From assembly GCF_902506605.1 (NCBI RefSeq), contig NZ_LR733979.1, positions 2,030,008 to 2,094,007 on the forward strand: DNA of 64,000 bases, given 5' to 3'. The notes beneath the pieces were generated by a model. The model had not been told where the DNA came from, ran no database searches, and saw only the letters and a program-made list of their open reading frames with translations. The stretch is from Sphingomonas sp. AX6 (lineage in GTDB: Bacteria; Pseudomonadota; Alphaproteobacteria; Sphingomonadales; Sphingomonadaceae). The stretch's first letter is position 1. Each line of letters opens with the position of its first letter. Positions 54,170-62,133 of the stretch are shown one piece after another. A program made the position numbers and the translations under genes.

Positions 54170-54195
54170 GTAACCTGGGGCCGCGCTCGTCCGAA
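54170..54195 (+). promoter_or_regulatory. SigF-type ECF promoter for the sigma/anti-sigma genes
   Basis: GTAACC (54170-54175) and CGAA (54192-54195) are separated by exactly 16 bases. The two divergent -35 elements lie in a perfect 10-base inverted repeat, GTTACAGCGC (54140-54149) and GCGCTGTAAC (54165-54174). The sigma gene starts 38 bases downstream, which suggests autoregulation. Confidence 0.78.
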
Positions 54196-54232
54196 TGCGT
54201 GCCGTCCGACGTCAGGAGTTGCCCCGCCGACC

Positions 54233-54757
54233 ATGCGTGCCACCGAACCCGATCTGGCCCGGTTGATGGCATTGGCGCAGGGCGGCGACCGTGCGGCGTA
54301 CCGCGCGGTGCTGGAAGCGTCGGGGACGTGGCTGGCGCGCTATTTCGCGCGTCGGATCGCACCGTCGGCGGTCGACGACCTGGTCCAGGACACGCTGGTG
54401 TCGGTCCACCGCAAACGCGCGACCTATGACCCCGCGCGACCCTATTTGCCGTGGCTGGCGGCGATCGCGCGCTATCGCTGGGTCGATCAGTTGCGGCGTA
54501 CCTACCGTGCCGATGAAACGATGCTGGCCGACGACATCGCGGTGGCAAGCGGTGAGGAAGCGATTGCCGCGCGGATCAGCCTCGATCGGCTGTTCGCGCA
54601 TCTGCCCTCCGGGCAGGCCGAGGCGATCCGGCTGGTGAAGATCGAAGGGCTGTCGGTCGCCGAGGCGTCGATGCGCTGTCACCAGTCCGAATCGCTGGTG
54701 AAAGTGAATGTGCATCGCGGGCTGAAACGGCTCGCGGCGATGATCGAGAGCGAATGA
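54233..54757 (+). CDS. ECF sigma factor (SigF-type, NrsF-associated)
   Basis: The 174-residue protein has sigma region 2 (APSAVDDLVQDTLVSVHRKR and YLPWLAAIARYRWVDQLRR) and region 4 (LPSGQAEAIRLVKIEGLSVA, then SESLVKVNVHRGLKRL). There is no region 1 or 3. It overlaps the next gene, a six-helix NrsF-like protein, by four bases (ATGA), the classic layout for an ECF sigma and its membrane anti-sigma. This type often answers to oxidative or metal stress; the neighbouring thiol genes fit that. Confidence 0.9.
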   Translation: MRATEPDLARLMALAQGGDRAAYRAVLEASGTWLARYFARRIAPSAVDDLVQDTLVSVHRKRATYDPARPYLPWLAAIARYRWVDQLRRTYRADETMLADDIAVASGEEAIAARISLDRLFAHLPSGQAEAIRLVKIEGLSVAEASMRCHQSESLVKVNVHRGLKRLAAMIESE

Positions 54758-55395
54758 GGATGAGTGGCTTGCAACTGGATGCGATGATCGACGAGCTGAC
54801 CCCGGTGCGGCGAATCGCGCCGATGCGCGGGCTGGCGATGGCGCTGGGCGTGGCGGCGGCGGTCACGCTGGCGGTGGCGGCCGGCGTCGGCCTGCGCCCC
54901 GATGTGGCGGGGTGGCGACCGGACGAAATGGTGTTGCTGCGCGGCGGTGCGCTGTTGTTGCTCGGTATCGCCACCATCGCGACGGTGGCGGCGAGCGCGC
55001 GGCCTGCGATCGGCCCACAGCGTACCGGCTGGCGCTGGGCACTGGCGGCTATGGCGTTGTTTCCGCTGAGCAGCGTTGCCTTGCTGATCGGCGGAGAGGC
55101 GTTCCCAGCAGCGGTGCTGACGGCCGAGACCGCGCGCTATTGCATCGGCATCAGCGTCGGTGGCGGTCTGGCGATCGGGGCTGCGTTGACCCTCTGGCTG
55201 CGGCAGGGCGCGGTGACCGACCTGCGTCGTGCAGGCTGGCTAGTCGGGCTGGGCGCGGGTGCGTTCGGGACCTTTGCCTATAGCCTCCACTGCCCCAGCG
55301 ATTCGGTACATTATATCGCGCTGTGGTATTCGCTGGCGCTGGGCCTGTGCGCGGCGATCGGGCGGTTGAGCGTCCCGCGTTTGCTGCGGTGGTAA
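54754..55395 (+). CDS. NrsF-type membrane anti-sigma factor (DUF1109)
   Basis: The 213-residue protein has six helices and the marks of the DUF1109/NrsF family, including a conserved Cys in RYCIGISVGGGLAIGAALT and the late FAYSLHCPSDSVHYIALWY motif with the second conserved Cys. These two Cys are proposed to sense metals or oxidants, releasing the sigma factor. It is coupled to the sigma gene by a four-base overlap. Confidence 0.9.
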   Translation: MRMSGLQLDAMIDELTPVRRIAPMRGLAMALGVAAAVTLAVAAGVGLRPDVAGWRPDEMVLLRGGALLLLGIATIATVAASARPAIGPQRTGWRWALAAMALFPLSSVALLIGGEAFPAAVLTAETARYCIGISVGGGLAIGAALTLWLRQGAVTDLRRAGWLVGLGAGAFGTFAYSLHCPSDSVHYIALWYSLALGLCAAIGRLSVPRLLRW

Positions 55396-55490
55396 GCGAC
55401 AGGATTCCCCTGGCACCCAGTTCCCCCTAAACCACTTGCACACGCATTGCCGCTAATCGGGGGCTGGCGCGTGATCAGGGGGACGGTGAA

Positions 55491-55775
55491 TTGGCGGAGG
55501 GGAAGCAGAAGCGATACGCGCGCGTGCCCCTATCGACCCTGCGAATCGTTCCGCTCGATGCGATGACGCTGATCTATCACCGCGCGTCGGGCCAGACGCA
55601 TGTCGTGGCCTCGCCGGTACCCGAACTGATCGAAATTCTGGATGAGACTCCGGGCGATGTCGCAACATTGCTTGCGCGGTTGGCCGAACGGTTCGATCTG
55701 GGCGATCCGGACCCGGAGGCGTTGACCGCGCGGCTCGACGAACTGGCCGATGTCGGCCTCGTGATCCGCGCATGA
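55491..55775 (+). CDS. HPr-rel-A system PqqD-family peptide chaperone
   Basis: The start is a TTG at 55491 after GACGGTGAA; the product has 94 residues. The N-terminal MAEGKQKRYARVPLSTLRIV is followed by a PqqD-like winged fold: YHRASGQTHVVASPVPELIE, ILDETPGDVATLLARLAERF and ALTARLDELADVGLVIRA. PqqD proteins hold precursor peptides for modification. It overlaps the kinase-like gene by four bases. I assign it to the HPr-rel-A group from its partner genes. Confidence 0.85.
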   Translation: MAEGKQKRYARVPLSTLRIVPLDAMTLIYHRASGQTHVVASPVPELIEILDETPGDVATLLARLAERFDLGDPDPEALTARLDELADVGLVIRA

Positions 55776-56635
55776 GATATTTCACCCGGCTACGCATCGG
55801 CCCCGTTGGCTTTCGCGTCGGTTCCGATTGGCGCGCGCCGATCGACCAGCTCGACGATCTCTACCGCGATTACCCCAAGCCCGATGACGGCATTGCCGAT
55901 TTCAACGTGCGGCTGTTCGCCGCGCGGCCATGGCGGCGGTTCGTGCGGCCCGCGGTGATGATCGGAGGCGATTATACTATTCCTGACGCGCTGCCTTTGC
56001 CCGTCAACCTCGGCCTGCTGGCGGCGGAAATGGGGATGAATTTGCAGATGGCGCTGGCCCAGCGGCGTTATCTGCTGCTCCACGCATCGGCAGTTGAGAA
56101 GGACGGCAAGGCGCTGGTGATGACCGGGGTGTCGGGTGCGGGCAAATCGACGTTGGCGACGCTGCTGATGGCGCGCGGCTGGCGCTTCATGGGCGACGAA
56201 TTCGCGCTTCTCGATCCCGAAACCGGGTTGATCCATGGCTTTCCCCGGCTGGTCAGTTTGAAGAACGAAAGCGTCGGTGTGGTCGAGCGATTGATGCCCA
56301 ACGCGCGGTTCGGGCCGTTGCTGTCGGGGACACCAAAAGGGGATATCCGTCATGTCGTCCCCGACGCCCGGGCGATCGCGGCGATGGATGAGCCGGCAAA
56401 GCCCGCGCTGATCCTGTTCCCGCGATTCGGCTTTGCGAGTGAGGATCGCCCGGTGCTGCCGAGCGAGATTTTCGTGCGGCTGACCCAGGCGTCGACCAAT
56501 TATGTTGCGATGGCCGAACGCGGTTTCGATGCGCTGAGGACGCTGGTGCAACGCGTGCCTGCGCGGGCGATCGATTACCCCGATACCGATGCGGCGGTTG
56601 CGCTGGTCGAGCGGTTGTGGAGGGAGTTGGCGTGA
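55772..56635 (+). CDS. HprK-related kinase A
   Basis: The 287-residue protein has a P-loop TGVSGAGKSTLATLL near residues 117-131 and FMGDEFALLDPETGLIHGFP near 138, in the arrangement of the HPr kinase/phosphorylase C-terminal domain. It lacks the usual HprK N-terminal domain, as in HprK-related kinase A. Conserved RLVSLKNESVGVVE and KGDIRHVVPDARAI follow. Its target is unknown; a modified peptide or small molecule held by the PqqD-like protein is possible. It overlaps that gene (ATGA). Confidence 0.88.
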   Translation: MRYFTRLRIGPVGFRVGSDWRAPIDQLDDLYRDYPKPDDGIADFNVRLFAARPWRRFVRPAVMIGGDYTIPDALPLPVNLGLLAAEMGMNLQMALAQRRYLLLHASAVEKDGKALVMTGVSGAGKSTLATLLMARGWRFMGDEFALLDPETGLIHGFPRLVSLKNESVGVVERLMPNARFGPLLSGTPKGDIRHVVPDARAIAAMDEPAKPALILFPRFGFASEDRPVLPSEIFVRLTQASTNYVAMAERGFDALRTLVQRVPARAIDYPDTDAAVALVERLWRELA

Positions 56636-56648
56636 CCCTTTTCCCACT

Positions 56649-56741
56649 CCGTCACCCCGGACTTGTTCCGGGGTCCACCGTGCAACAAGTACCGGCTTCT
56701 CAAATGGAGGAGTGGACCCTGGAACAAGTCCGGGGTGACGG
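56649..56741. repeat. Palindromic repeat family C, copy 3 (inside the HPr-rel-A operon)
   Basis: It begins CCGTCACCCCGGACTTGTTC and ends GAACAAGTCCGGGGTGACGG, perfect complements at both ends, with GGTCCACC/GGAGTGGACC further in. It separates the kinase-like gene from the nucleotidyltransferase gene. Confidence 0.9.
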
Positions 56742-56753
56742 TGGGTGGGTGGA

Positions 56754-57758
56754 ATGACCGGTCTCCTCCTATCTAAAGTCCTGCGCGACCCGTCCATCGC
56801 CGCCACCCTCGACGCCGAGCATTGGTCCGGCCTGATCGCCGCGGCGCGTGCCGAGCAGATCGTCGGCACCCTCGCGCATCGTCTCGACGGCCTGTCGAAG
56901 CCCGACAGCGTCGCACGCATCCTCGCCGATCACCGCGCCTCCGCCGCTCAGGGCCGCACCGCGGCGTTTTGGGAGGCGGAGATGGCCCGCCGCGCGCTTC
57001 TTCCTCTCGGCGTGCCGGTCGTGCTGCTCAAGGGCACCGCTTATGTTGCCGCGGGATTGAAGGCCGGGCAGGGGCGGTCGATTGGCGACCTCGATATTCT
57101 GGTCCCGCGCGCGGCGATCGATGCGGTCGAGGTTGCGCTGCTGGCGGCGGGATGGGAATGGGTAAAGCCCGACCCGTATGACGATGCCTATTACCGCCAA
57201 TGGATGCACGAATTGCCGCCGCTGATCCACCGCGAGCGGGATCGGATGATCGACGTGCACCATACCATATTGCCGCTGACCGCTCGGATTACACCCGATG
57301 CAAACGCGCTGATCGCCGACAGCGTGGCGCTGGAGAACGGGCTGCGCGTGCTGAACCCGGCGGACATGATCTGCCATTCGGTCGCGCATCTGTTCGCCGA
57401 TGGCGATCTGGCGGGCGGATTACGGAATTTGTGGGATATCCACTGCCTGCTCGATGAATTTGCGGCTGAGGGGTTTGAGGCACGGCTGGCCGAACGTGCG
57501 CGGTTGCATGGGCTGGAGCGTGAGGTCGCCCGCGCGCTTCGATTGCGAGAAATGATGTATGGCAATGCCACAAGCCCGACGATGTTCGACCGCATCTTCC
57601 TGCGCCGCCTCACCGCTCGCGACGGCTGGGGGCGGCAGACGCGCAAGCTGACCGAACTGGCCTTTTATCTACGCTCGCACTGGTTGCGGATGCCGCCGGC
57701 GATGCTCGCGCGGCACCTGTGGACAAAGTGGCGTAAAGGCTATCGTCCGCCCGGTTGA
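56754..57758 (+). CDS. Nucleotidyltransferase family protein, HPr-rel-A associated
   Basis: From the ATG at 56754 (GTGGGTGGGTGGA upstream) the product has 334 residues. The nucleotidyltransferase motif is SIGDLDILVPRAAID near residue 111, with a preceding VVLLKGTAYVAAG and later MIDVHHTIL, HSVAHLFADGDL and LWDIHCLLDEF. This is the pattern of the uncharacterised NTP-transferase group found beside HprK-related kinases. It probably transfers a nucleotidyl group to an unknown acceptor. Confidence 0.85.
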   Translation: MTGLLLSKVLRDPSIAATLDAEHWSGLIAAARAEQIVGTLAHRLDGLSKPDSVARILADHRASAAQGRTAAFWEAEMARRALLPLGVPVVLLKGTAYVAAGLKAGQGRSIGDLDILVPRAAIDAVEVALLAAGWEWVKPDPYDDAYYRQWMHELPPLIHRERDRMIDVHHTILPLTARITPDANALIADSVALENGLRVLNPADMICHSVAHLFADGDLAGGLRNLWDIHCLLDEFAAEGFEARLAERARLHGLEREVARALRLREMMYGNATSPTMFDRIFLRRLTARDGWGRQTRKLTELAFYLRSHWLRMPPAMLARHLWTKWRKGYRPPG

Positions 57759-57816
57759 AGCTATGGAAATCGCAAGCCAAACATGGCAGGGCGCTGCGAA
57801 CGTCCGGGAGGAATAA

Positions 57817-59175
57817 GTGTCCACGCGTCCAGTCGCCGCCATCATCCTTGCCGCCGGCATGGGCACGCGGATGAAATCCGATCTGCACAAGGTGCTGCAC
57901 CCGATCGCCGGGCGACCGATGCTGCTGCACCTGGTTGATACGGTGGCGTCGCTGTCGCCCGAGCGTACGGTGGTCGTGGTTGGCGCACGGCGCGAGCAAG
58001 TGGAGGCGGCGGTTGCCCCGCACGGCGCGCTGACCGCGCATCAGGCGGAGCAACTCGGCACCGGCCATGCGGTCGCGCAGGCAGAGGCGGCGCTGACAGG
58101 CTTCGACGGCGATGTTCTGATCCTCTATGGCGACGTGCCTTTGGTTTCGGCGGACACGATGCGGCGGATGCTCGACCGGCTGCACGACGGCGATGCGCCC
58201 GCCGCGGTGGTGTTGGGCTTCCGGCCAGCCGATCCCGGTGCTTATGGCCGGGTGATCGTCGATCCCGGTTCCGACCGCATCGCGCGCATGGTTGAATACA
58301 AGGACGCATCGGACGCCGAGCGTGCGGAGACGCTCTGCAATTCCGGTTTGATGGCAGTCGCTTCGCGCGATTTGTTCGCGCTGCTTGACAAAGTCGGTAA
58401 CGATAATGCGGCGGGCGAATATTATCTGCCCGATATCGTCATGCTAGCAGTCGAAGCGGGCCGACATGCCGCCGTCATCAAAACGTCGGCCACCGAAGTC
58501 ACCGGCGTCAACAGCCGCGGCGAACTCGCCGCGCTGGAGGGCGAATGGCAGGCCGCTCGCCGCGCGCGGGCGATGGCCGAGGGGGCAACCCTCGTCGCGC
58601 ACGATACCGTATGGTTCGCGCATGATACGGTCGTCGGCCGCGACGTGGTGATTGAACCCAATGTCGTGTTTGGCCCTGGCGTGGCGATAGCCGATGGCGC
58701 GACGATCCGCGCCTTCTCACATCTCGAAGGCGCCACCGTTGGCGCGAATGCCGAAGTCGGTCCCTATGCGCGCCTGCGCCCCGGCGCGGTGCTGGCCGAG
58801 CAAGCGAAGGTCGGCAATTTCGTCGAGGTGAAGAAAGCCACGCTCGGCAAGGGAGCGAAGGCCAATCACCTGAGCTATATCGGCGATGCCGAGGTTGGCG
58901 CGGGCGCAAATATCGGAGCGGGGACGATCACCTGCAATTATGACGGCTTCTTCAAATACCAGACCGTGATCGGCGAGGGCGCGTTCATTGGATCGAACTC
59001 GGCATTGGTCGCACCGGTCAGCGTTGGCGCGGGTGCGATCGTTGCCGCCGGATCGGTGCTGACCAGGGATGTCGAGGCCGACGCGCTCGCGCTCGTCCGC
59101 CCCGAACAGAAATCGAAGCCCGGCTGGGCAAAGCGGTTCCGCGACGCGATGACCGCGAAGAAAAAGGGTAGCTAA
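57817..59175 (+). CDS. glmU: Bifunctional UDP-N-acetylglucosamine pyrophosphorylase / glucosamine-1-phosphate acetyltransferase
   Basis: The start is a GTG at 57817 after GGGAGGAATAA; the product has 452 residues. The N-terminal uridyltransferase has AIILAAGMGTRMKSDLHKVL and LYGDVPLV; the C-terminal left-handed beta-helix has NVVFGPGVAIADGATIRAFS, KANHLSYIGDAEVG and GAFIGSNSALVAPVSVGAGA. It makes UDP-GlcNAc for peptidoglycan and lipopolysaccharide. glmS follows after three bases, so both amino-sugar steps are co-transcribed. Confidence 0.97.
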   Translation: MSTRPVAAIILAAGMGTRMKSDLHKVLHPIAGRPMLLHLVDTVASLSPERTVVVVGARREQVEAAVAPHGALTAHQAEQLGTGHAVAQAEAALTGFDGDVLILYGDVPLVSADTMRRMLDRLHDGDAPAAVVLGFRPADPGAYGRVIVDPGSDRIARMVEYKDASDAERAETLCNSGLMAVASRDLFALLDKVGNDNAAGEYYLPDIVMLAVEAGRHAAVIKTSATEVTGVNSRGELAALEGEWQAARRARAMAEGATLVAHDTVWFAHDTVVGRDVVIEPNVVFGPGVAIADGATIRAFSHLEGATVGANAEVGPYARLRPGAVLAEQAKVGNFVEVKKATLGKGAKANHLSYIGDAEVGAGANIGAGTITCNYDGFFKYQTVIGEGAFIGSNSALVAPVSVGAGAIVAAGSVLTRDVEADALALVRPEQKSKPGWAKRFRDAMTAKKKGS

Positions 59176-59178
59176 TCC

Positions 59179-61002
59179 ATGTGCGGTATCGTTGGTATTC
59201 TCGGGCGCGAAGACGTAGCCGATCGGCTGCTCGACGGGTTGAAGCGGCTCGAATATCGCGGCTATGATTCAGCCGGGATCGCGACGATCCATGACGGCAG
59301 GGTCGAACGGCGCAGGGCGCCTGGAAAGCTTGCCAATCTCGCGAAAAAGCTGGCCGACGAACCATTGTCGGGCACGATCGGCATCGCGCATACCCGCTGG
59401 GCGACGCATGGCGCACCGACCGAGGACAATGCCCATCCGCACCAGGCTGGGCGGGTGGTGGTGATCCACAACGGCATCATCGAGAATTTCAAGGCGTTGC
59501 GCGATGAACTCGTCGCCGATGGCCGCACGTTCCATAGCCAGACCGATACCGAAGTCGTCGCCCATCTGATCGACCACGCCTATGACGAAACCGGCGATCC
59601 GGTTGCTGCGGTCCGCGATGTGTTGCCACGGCTTCACGGTGCGTTTGCATTTGCGATTCTGTTTGAGGATCAGCCCGAACTGCTGATCGGCGCGCGGCTC
59701 GGCTCGCCGCTAGTCGTCGGGCAGGGCGATGGCGAAAGCTATCTGGGGTCGGATGCGCTGTCGCTTGCACCGCTGACCCAACGCATCGCCTATCTCGACG
59801 AGGGCGACTGGGTGGTGATCCGCCCCGGCGAGACGCAGGTTTACGATGTCGAGAACAACCCCGTCGATCGCCCGATCACGCTGTCGGGCATCACCGGTGC
59901 GCTGATCGACAAGGGCAATCATCGCCATTTCATGCAGAAGGAAATCTACGAACAGCCGGTGGTCGTCGCCCAGACGCTGCGCTCGTATCTGCGTCCGCTC
60001 GAGGCGCAGGTCGCGCTGCCCGACATGGAATTCGATCTATCGACGGTCGAGCGCGTGGTGATCGTCGCGTGCGGCACCGCCAGCTATGTCGGGATGATCG
60101 GCAAATACTGGATCGAGCAGTTCGCGCGGCTGCCGGTCGAAGTCGATGTGGCGTCAGAATACCGCTACCGCGATCCCGTATTGCTGCCGAACACGCTGGG
60201 GGTGGTCGTCAGCCAGTCGGGTGAGACCGCGGACACGCTGGCAGCGTTGCGCCATATGAAGAATGGCGGCGTGACGACCGCGGGGATCATCAATGTGCCG
60301 ACCAGCTCGATGGCGCGCGAAGTCGATCTGCTGATGCCCACCCATGCCGGGCCGGAAATCGGCGTTGCATCGACCAAGGCGTTCACTTGCCAGCTCGCGG
60401 TGATGGCCGCGCTTGCCGTCAATCTCGCCCGCGCGAAGGGTAAGCTGACGCGTGACGAGGAACGCGTGATCGTCGAGCATCTGACCGAAGTCCCCGCCGC
60501 GATCAACGCCGCGCTTCGCCACGACGACGATATCGCGGCGATGGCACACACCATCGCCGCCGCGCGCGACGTTCTGTATCTGGGGCGTGGGCCGGACTAT
60601 CCACTGGCGTTGGAAGGCGCGCTGAAACTCAAGGAAATCAGTTATATCCACGCCGAAGGTTACGCATCGGGTGAAATGAAGCACGGACCGATCGCGCTGA
60701 TCGACGAGCATGTCCCGCTGATCGTGATCGCGCCGTCGGGTCCGCTGTTCGACAAGACCGTATCGAACATGCAGGAAGCCCAGGCGCGCGGTGCGCAGGT
60801 CGTGCTGATCTCCGACGCGGAAGGGTTGGCGCAAGCGGGAGAGGATGCGGTCGCGACGATCGAGATGCCCAAAGTCCACCCGCTGATCGCGCCGATCGTC
60901 TATGCGATTCCGGTGCAGTTGTTGGCCTATCATGTCGCGGTCGCGAAGGGGACGGATGTCGACCAGCCGCGGAATTTGGCAAAGAGCGTGACGGTGGAGT
61001 GA
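59179..61002 (+). CDS. glmS: Glutamine-fructose-6-phosphate aminotransferase (isomerising)
   Basis: The 607-residue enzyme begins MCGIVGILG, so Cys2 is the glutaminase nucleophile. HTRWATHGAPTEDNAHPHQ and HNGIIENFKALRDEL are glutaminase segments; the two SIS domains include VVIVACGTASYVGMIGKYW and VVVSQSGETADTLAALRHM. The C-terminus ends in DQPRNLAKSVTVE. It makes glucosamine-6-phosphate, the first amino-sugar step. Confidence 0.97.
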   Translation: MCGIVGILGREDVADRLLDGLKRLEYRGYDSAGIATIHDGRVERRRAPGKLANLAKKLADEPLSGTIGIAHTRWATHGAPTEDNAHPHQAGRVVVIHNGIIENFKALRDELVADGRTFHSQTDTEVVAHLIDHAYDETGDPVAAVRDVLPRLHGAFAFAILFEDQPELLIGARLGSPLVVGQGDGESYLGSDALSLAPLTQRIAYLDEGDWVVIRPGETQVYDVENNPVDRPITLSGITGALIDKGNHRHFMQKEIYEQPVVVAQTLRSYLRPLEAQVALPDMEFDLSTVERVVIVACGTASYVGMIGKYWIEQFARLPVEVDVASEYRYRDPVLLPNTLGVVVSQSGETADTLAALRHMKNGGVTTAGIINVPTSSMAREVDLLMPTHAGPEIGVASTKAFTCQLAVMAALAVNLARAKGKLTRDEERVIVEHLTEVPAAINAALRHDDDIAAMAHTIAAARDVLYLGRGPDYPLALEGALKLKEISYIHAEGYASGEMKHGPIALIDEHVPLIVIAPSGPLFDKTVSNMQEAQARGAQVVLISDAEGLAQAGEDAVATIEMPKVHPLIAPIVYAIPVQLLAYHVAVAKGTDVDQPRNLAKSVTVE

Positions 61003-61205
61003 GGGTCGCTAGCGCCTTGATCGCATTGATTTGGGCGGTGGCCGTTTTGTTAGGCTTCTATGGCTACGGATGGTCAGGCCTTCGCGCTAGCCTATTCGAT
61101 TTCGACCGTGCTGAGATCGAGTCACAAATCGTCGCTTGGATCCTATTCCTCGGATCGCCGCTGCTCGCGGCTTACCTATGGCAAGCAGCGCCTAAGCAAA
61201 CTTAG
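60999..61205 (+). CDS. Small membrane protein of unknown function
   Basis: The 68-residue product starts at a GTG that overlaps the glmS stop (GTGA). It has two hydrophobic segments, VASALIALIWAVAVLLGFYG and IVAWILFLGSPLLAAYLW, joined by an acidic loop DFDRAEIESQ. I do not know a family. Overlap with glmS suggests co-translation. A family A palindrome follows after ten bases. Confidence 0.55.
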   Translation: MRVASALIALIWAVAVLLGFYGYGWSGLRASLFDFDRAEIESQIVAWILFLGSPLLAAYLWQAAPKQT

Positions 61206-61214
61206 TTACCCCAT

Positions 61215-61292
61215 CCGTTCGTTTCGAGCGAAGTTGAGAAACGCTGGCTCCGCGCTTGGATTACGTTTCTCGACTTCGCTCGAAACAAACGG
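61215..61292. repeat. Palindromic repeat family A, copy 4
   Basis: Arms 61215-61243 and 61264-61292 pair with one or two mismatches (GTTGAG in the left arm, AACAAACGG in the right) around a 20-base loop. It lies between convergent genes. Confidence 0.92.
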
Positions 61293-61308
61293 GGTGGGGC
61301 AGGGGTGC

Positions 61309-61995
61309 CTATCCTCCCAATAACGCGATCAGAACCGGATCGCGGGTGCCGCGCGGGTCGGCGCGGATGCCCGCTTCCTCACGCCCGATCGCGCGAAAGA
61401 TTGCGCTGCTCGCCGATCGGGCAGCGCTATCGGCGAGCCAGCGATAATCGAATCCGGTCTGTGCGCCGAGTGCCGCGCTCATGATCTCGAATGCGTCGGA
61501 CCGCAGCCCGCCTGAGAATTCGGGAAACATCGCCTGAACCAGCGCGCCGCCGGTCTGGCGTTCAAGCAGGTCGGTCGCCGCGGTCGGCCCGCCGCGCAGT
61601 ACCGATACCGCGTCGGCGATCGTCATCCGCCGGACCGAATCAAGTATGATCGGCGCAGCGTGGTCGGCGGCGTCCACCGCAACGTCGTTCAGCGCAATCG
61701 CGATCTGGCGACGCACCGCGCTGGTGCGCAGGATCGCGGACAGCACCGCGCCCGATCGGTCGCCTTCGAAATCGGGTATTTCGATCCGGGTAAGTTGATC
61801 GTCGTAAAAGCCGCCGGGCTGGATCAGTCGCTGAAACGCGCGCTGGCTGGAGACGATCATCAGACGGCGCACGCCTTCATCGAGCGTATAGCCACCCATC
61901 GGTGTCGCGCATGCGCTCAACCCAATGATCGGCGCAATTGCCGCGAATGCCATCAACCGGCGGCGATCGAGCCGCACCTGATCGACCTGTTCCAT
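61309..61995 (-). CDS. DUF4197 family protein, exported
   Basis: From the ATG at 61995 (MEQVDQVRLDRRRLMAFAAI) the product has 228 residues. A basic N-terminus and hydrophobic core lead to LSACATPMGG, a possible lipoprotein or Tat signal. The body has the all-helical DUF4197 pattern: SQRAFQRLIQPGGFYDDQLT, DFEGDRSGAVLSAILRTSAV, MTIADAVSVLRGGPTAATDL and GFDYRWLADSAA. No function is known for the family. Frame upstream of 61995 runs into the divergent S9 peptidase gene. Confidence 0.82.
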   Translation of the reverse strand: MEQVDQVRLDRRRLMAFAAIAPIIGLSACATPMGGYTLDEGVRRLMIVSSQRAFQRLIQPGGFYDDQLTRIEIPDFEGDRSGAVLSAILRTSAVRRQIAIALNDVAVDAADHAAPIILDSVRRMTIADAVSVLRGGPTAATDLLERQTGGALVQAMFPEFSGGLRSDAFEIMSAALGAQTGFDYRWLADSAARSASSAIFRAIGREEAGIRADPRGTRDPVLIALLGG

Positions 61996-62133
61996 CGTCC
62001 ACCTCACCTGATCTGTCCCTGGGATCGCGATGCCAAACACTCGCTTGCCCCGGCCTGAACGATCGGCAGCCCGGGCTTGTGCCACCCGACCCGTTGCCGC
62101 ACACAAGTGTAAATCGGAACATAGGGGATGAGT

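Noticed and set aside
55436..55459. Sigma-70 promoter TTGCAC/TAATCG before the PqqD-like gene
   Set aside because: The spacing is only about 12 bases, too short for a normal promoter.
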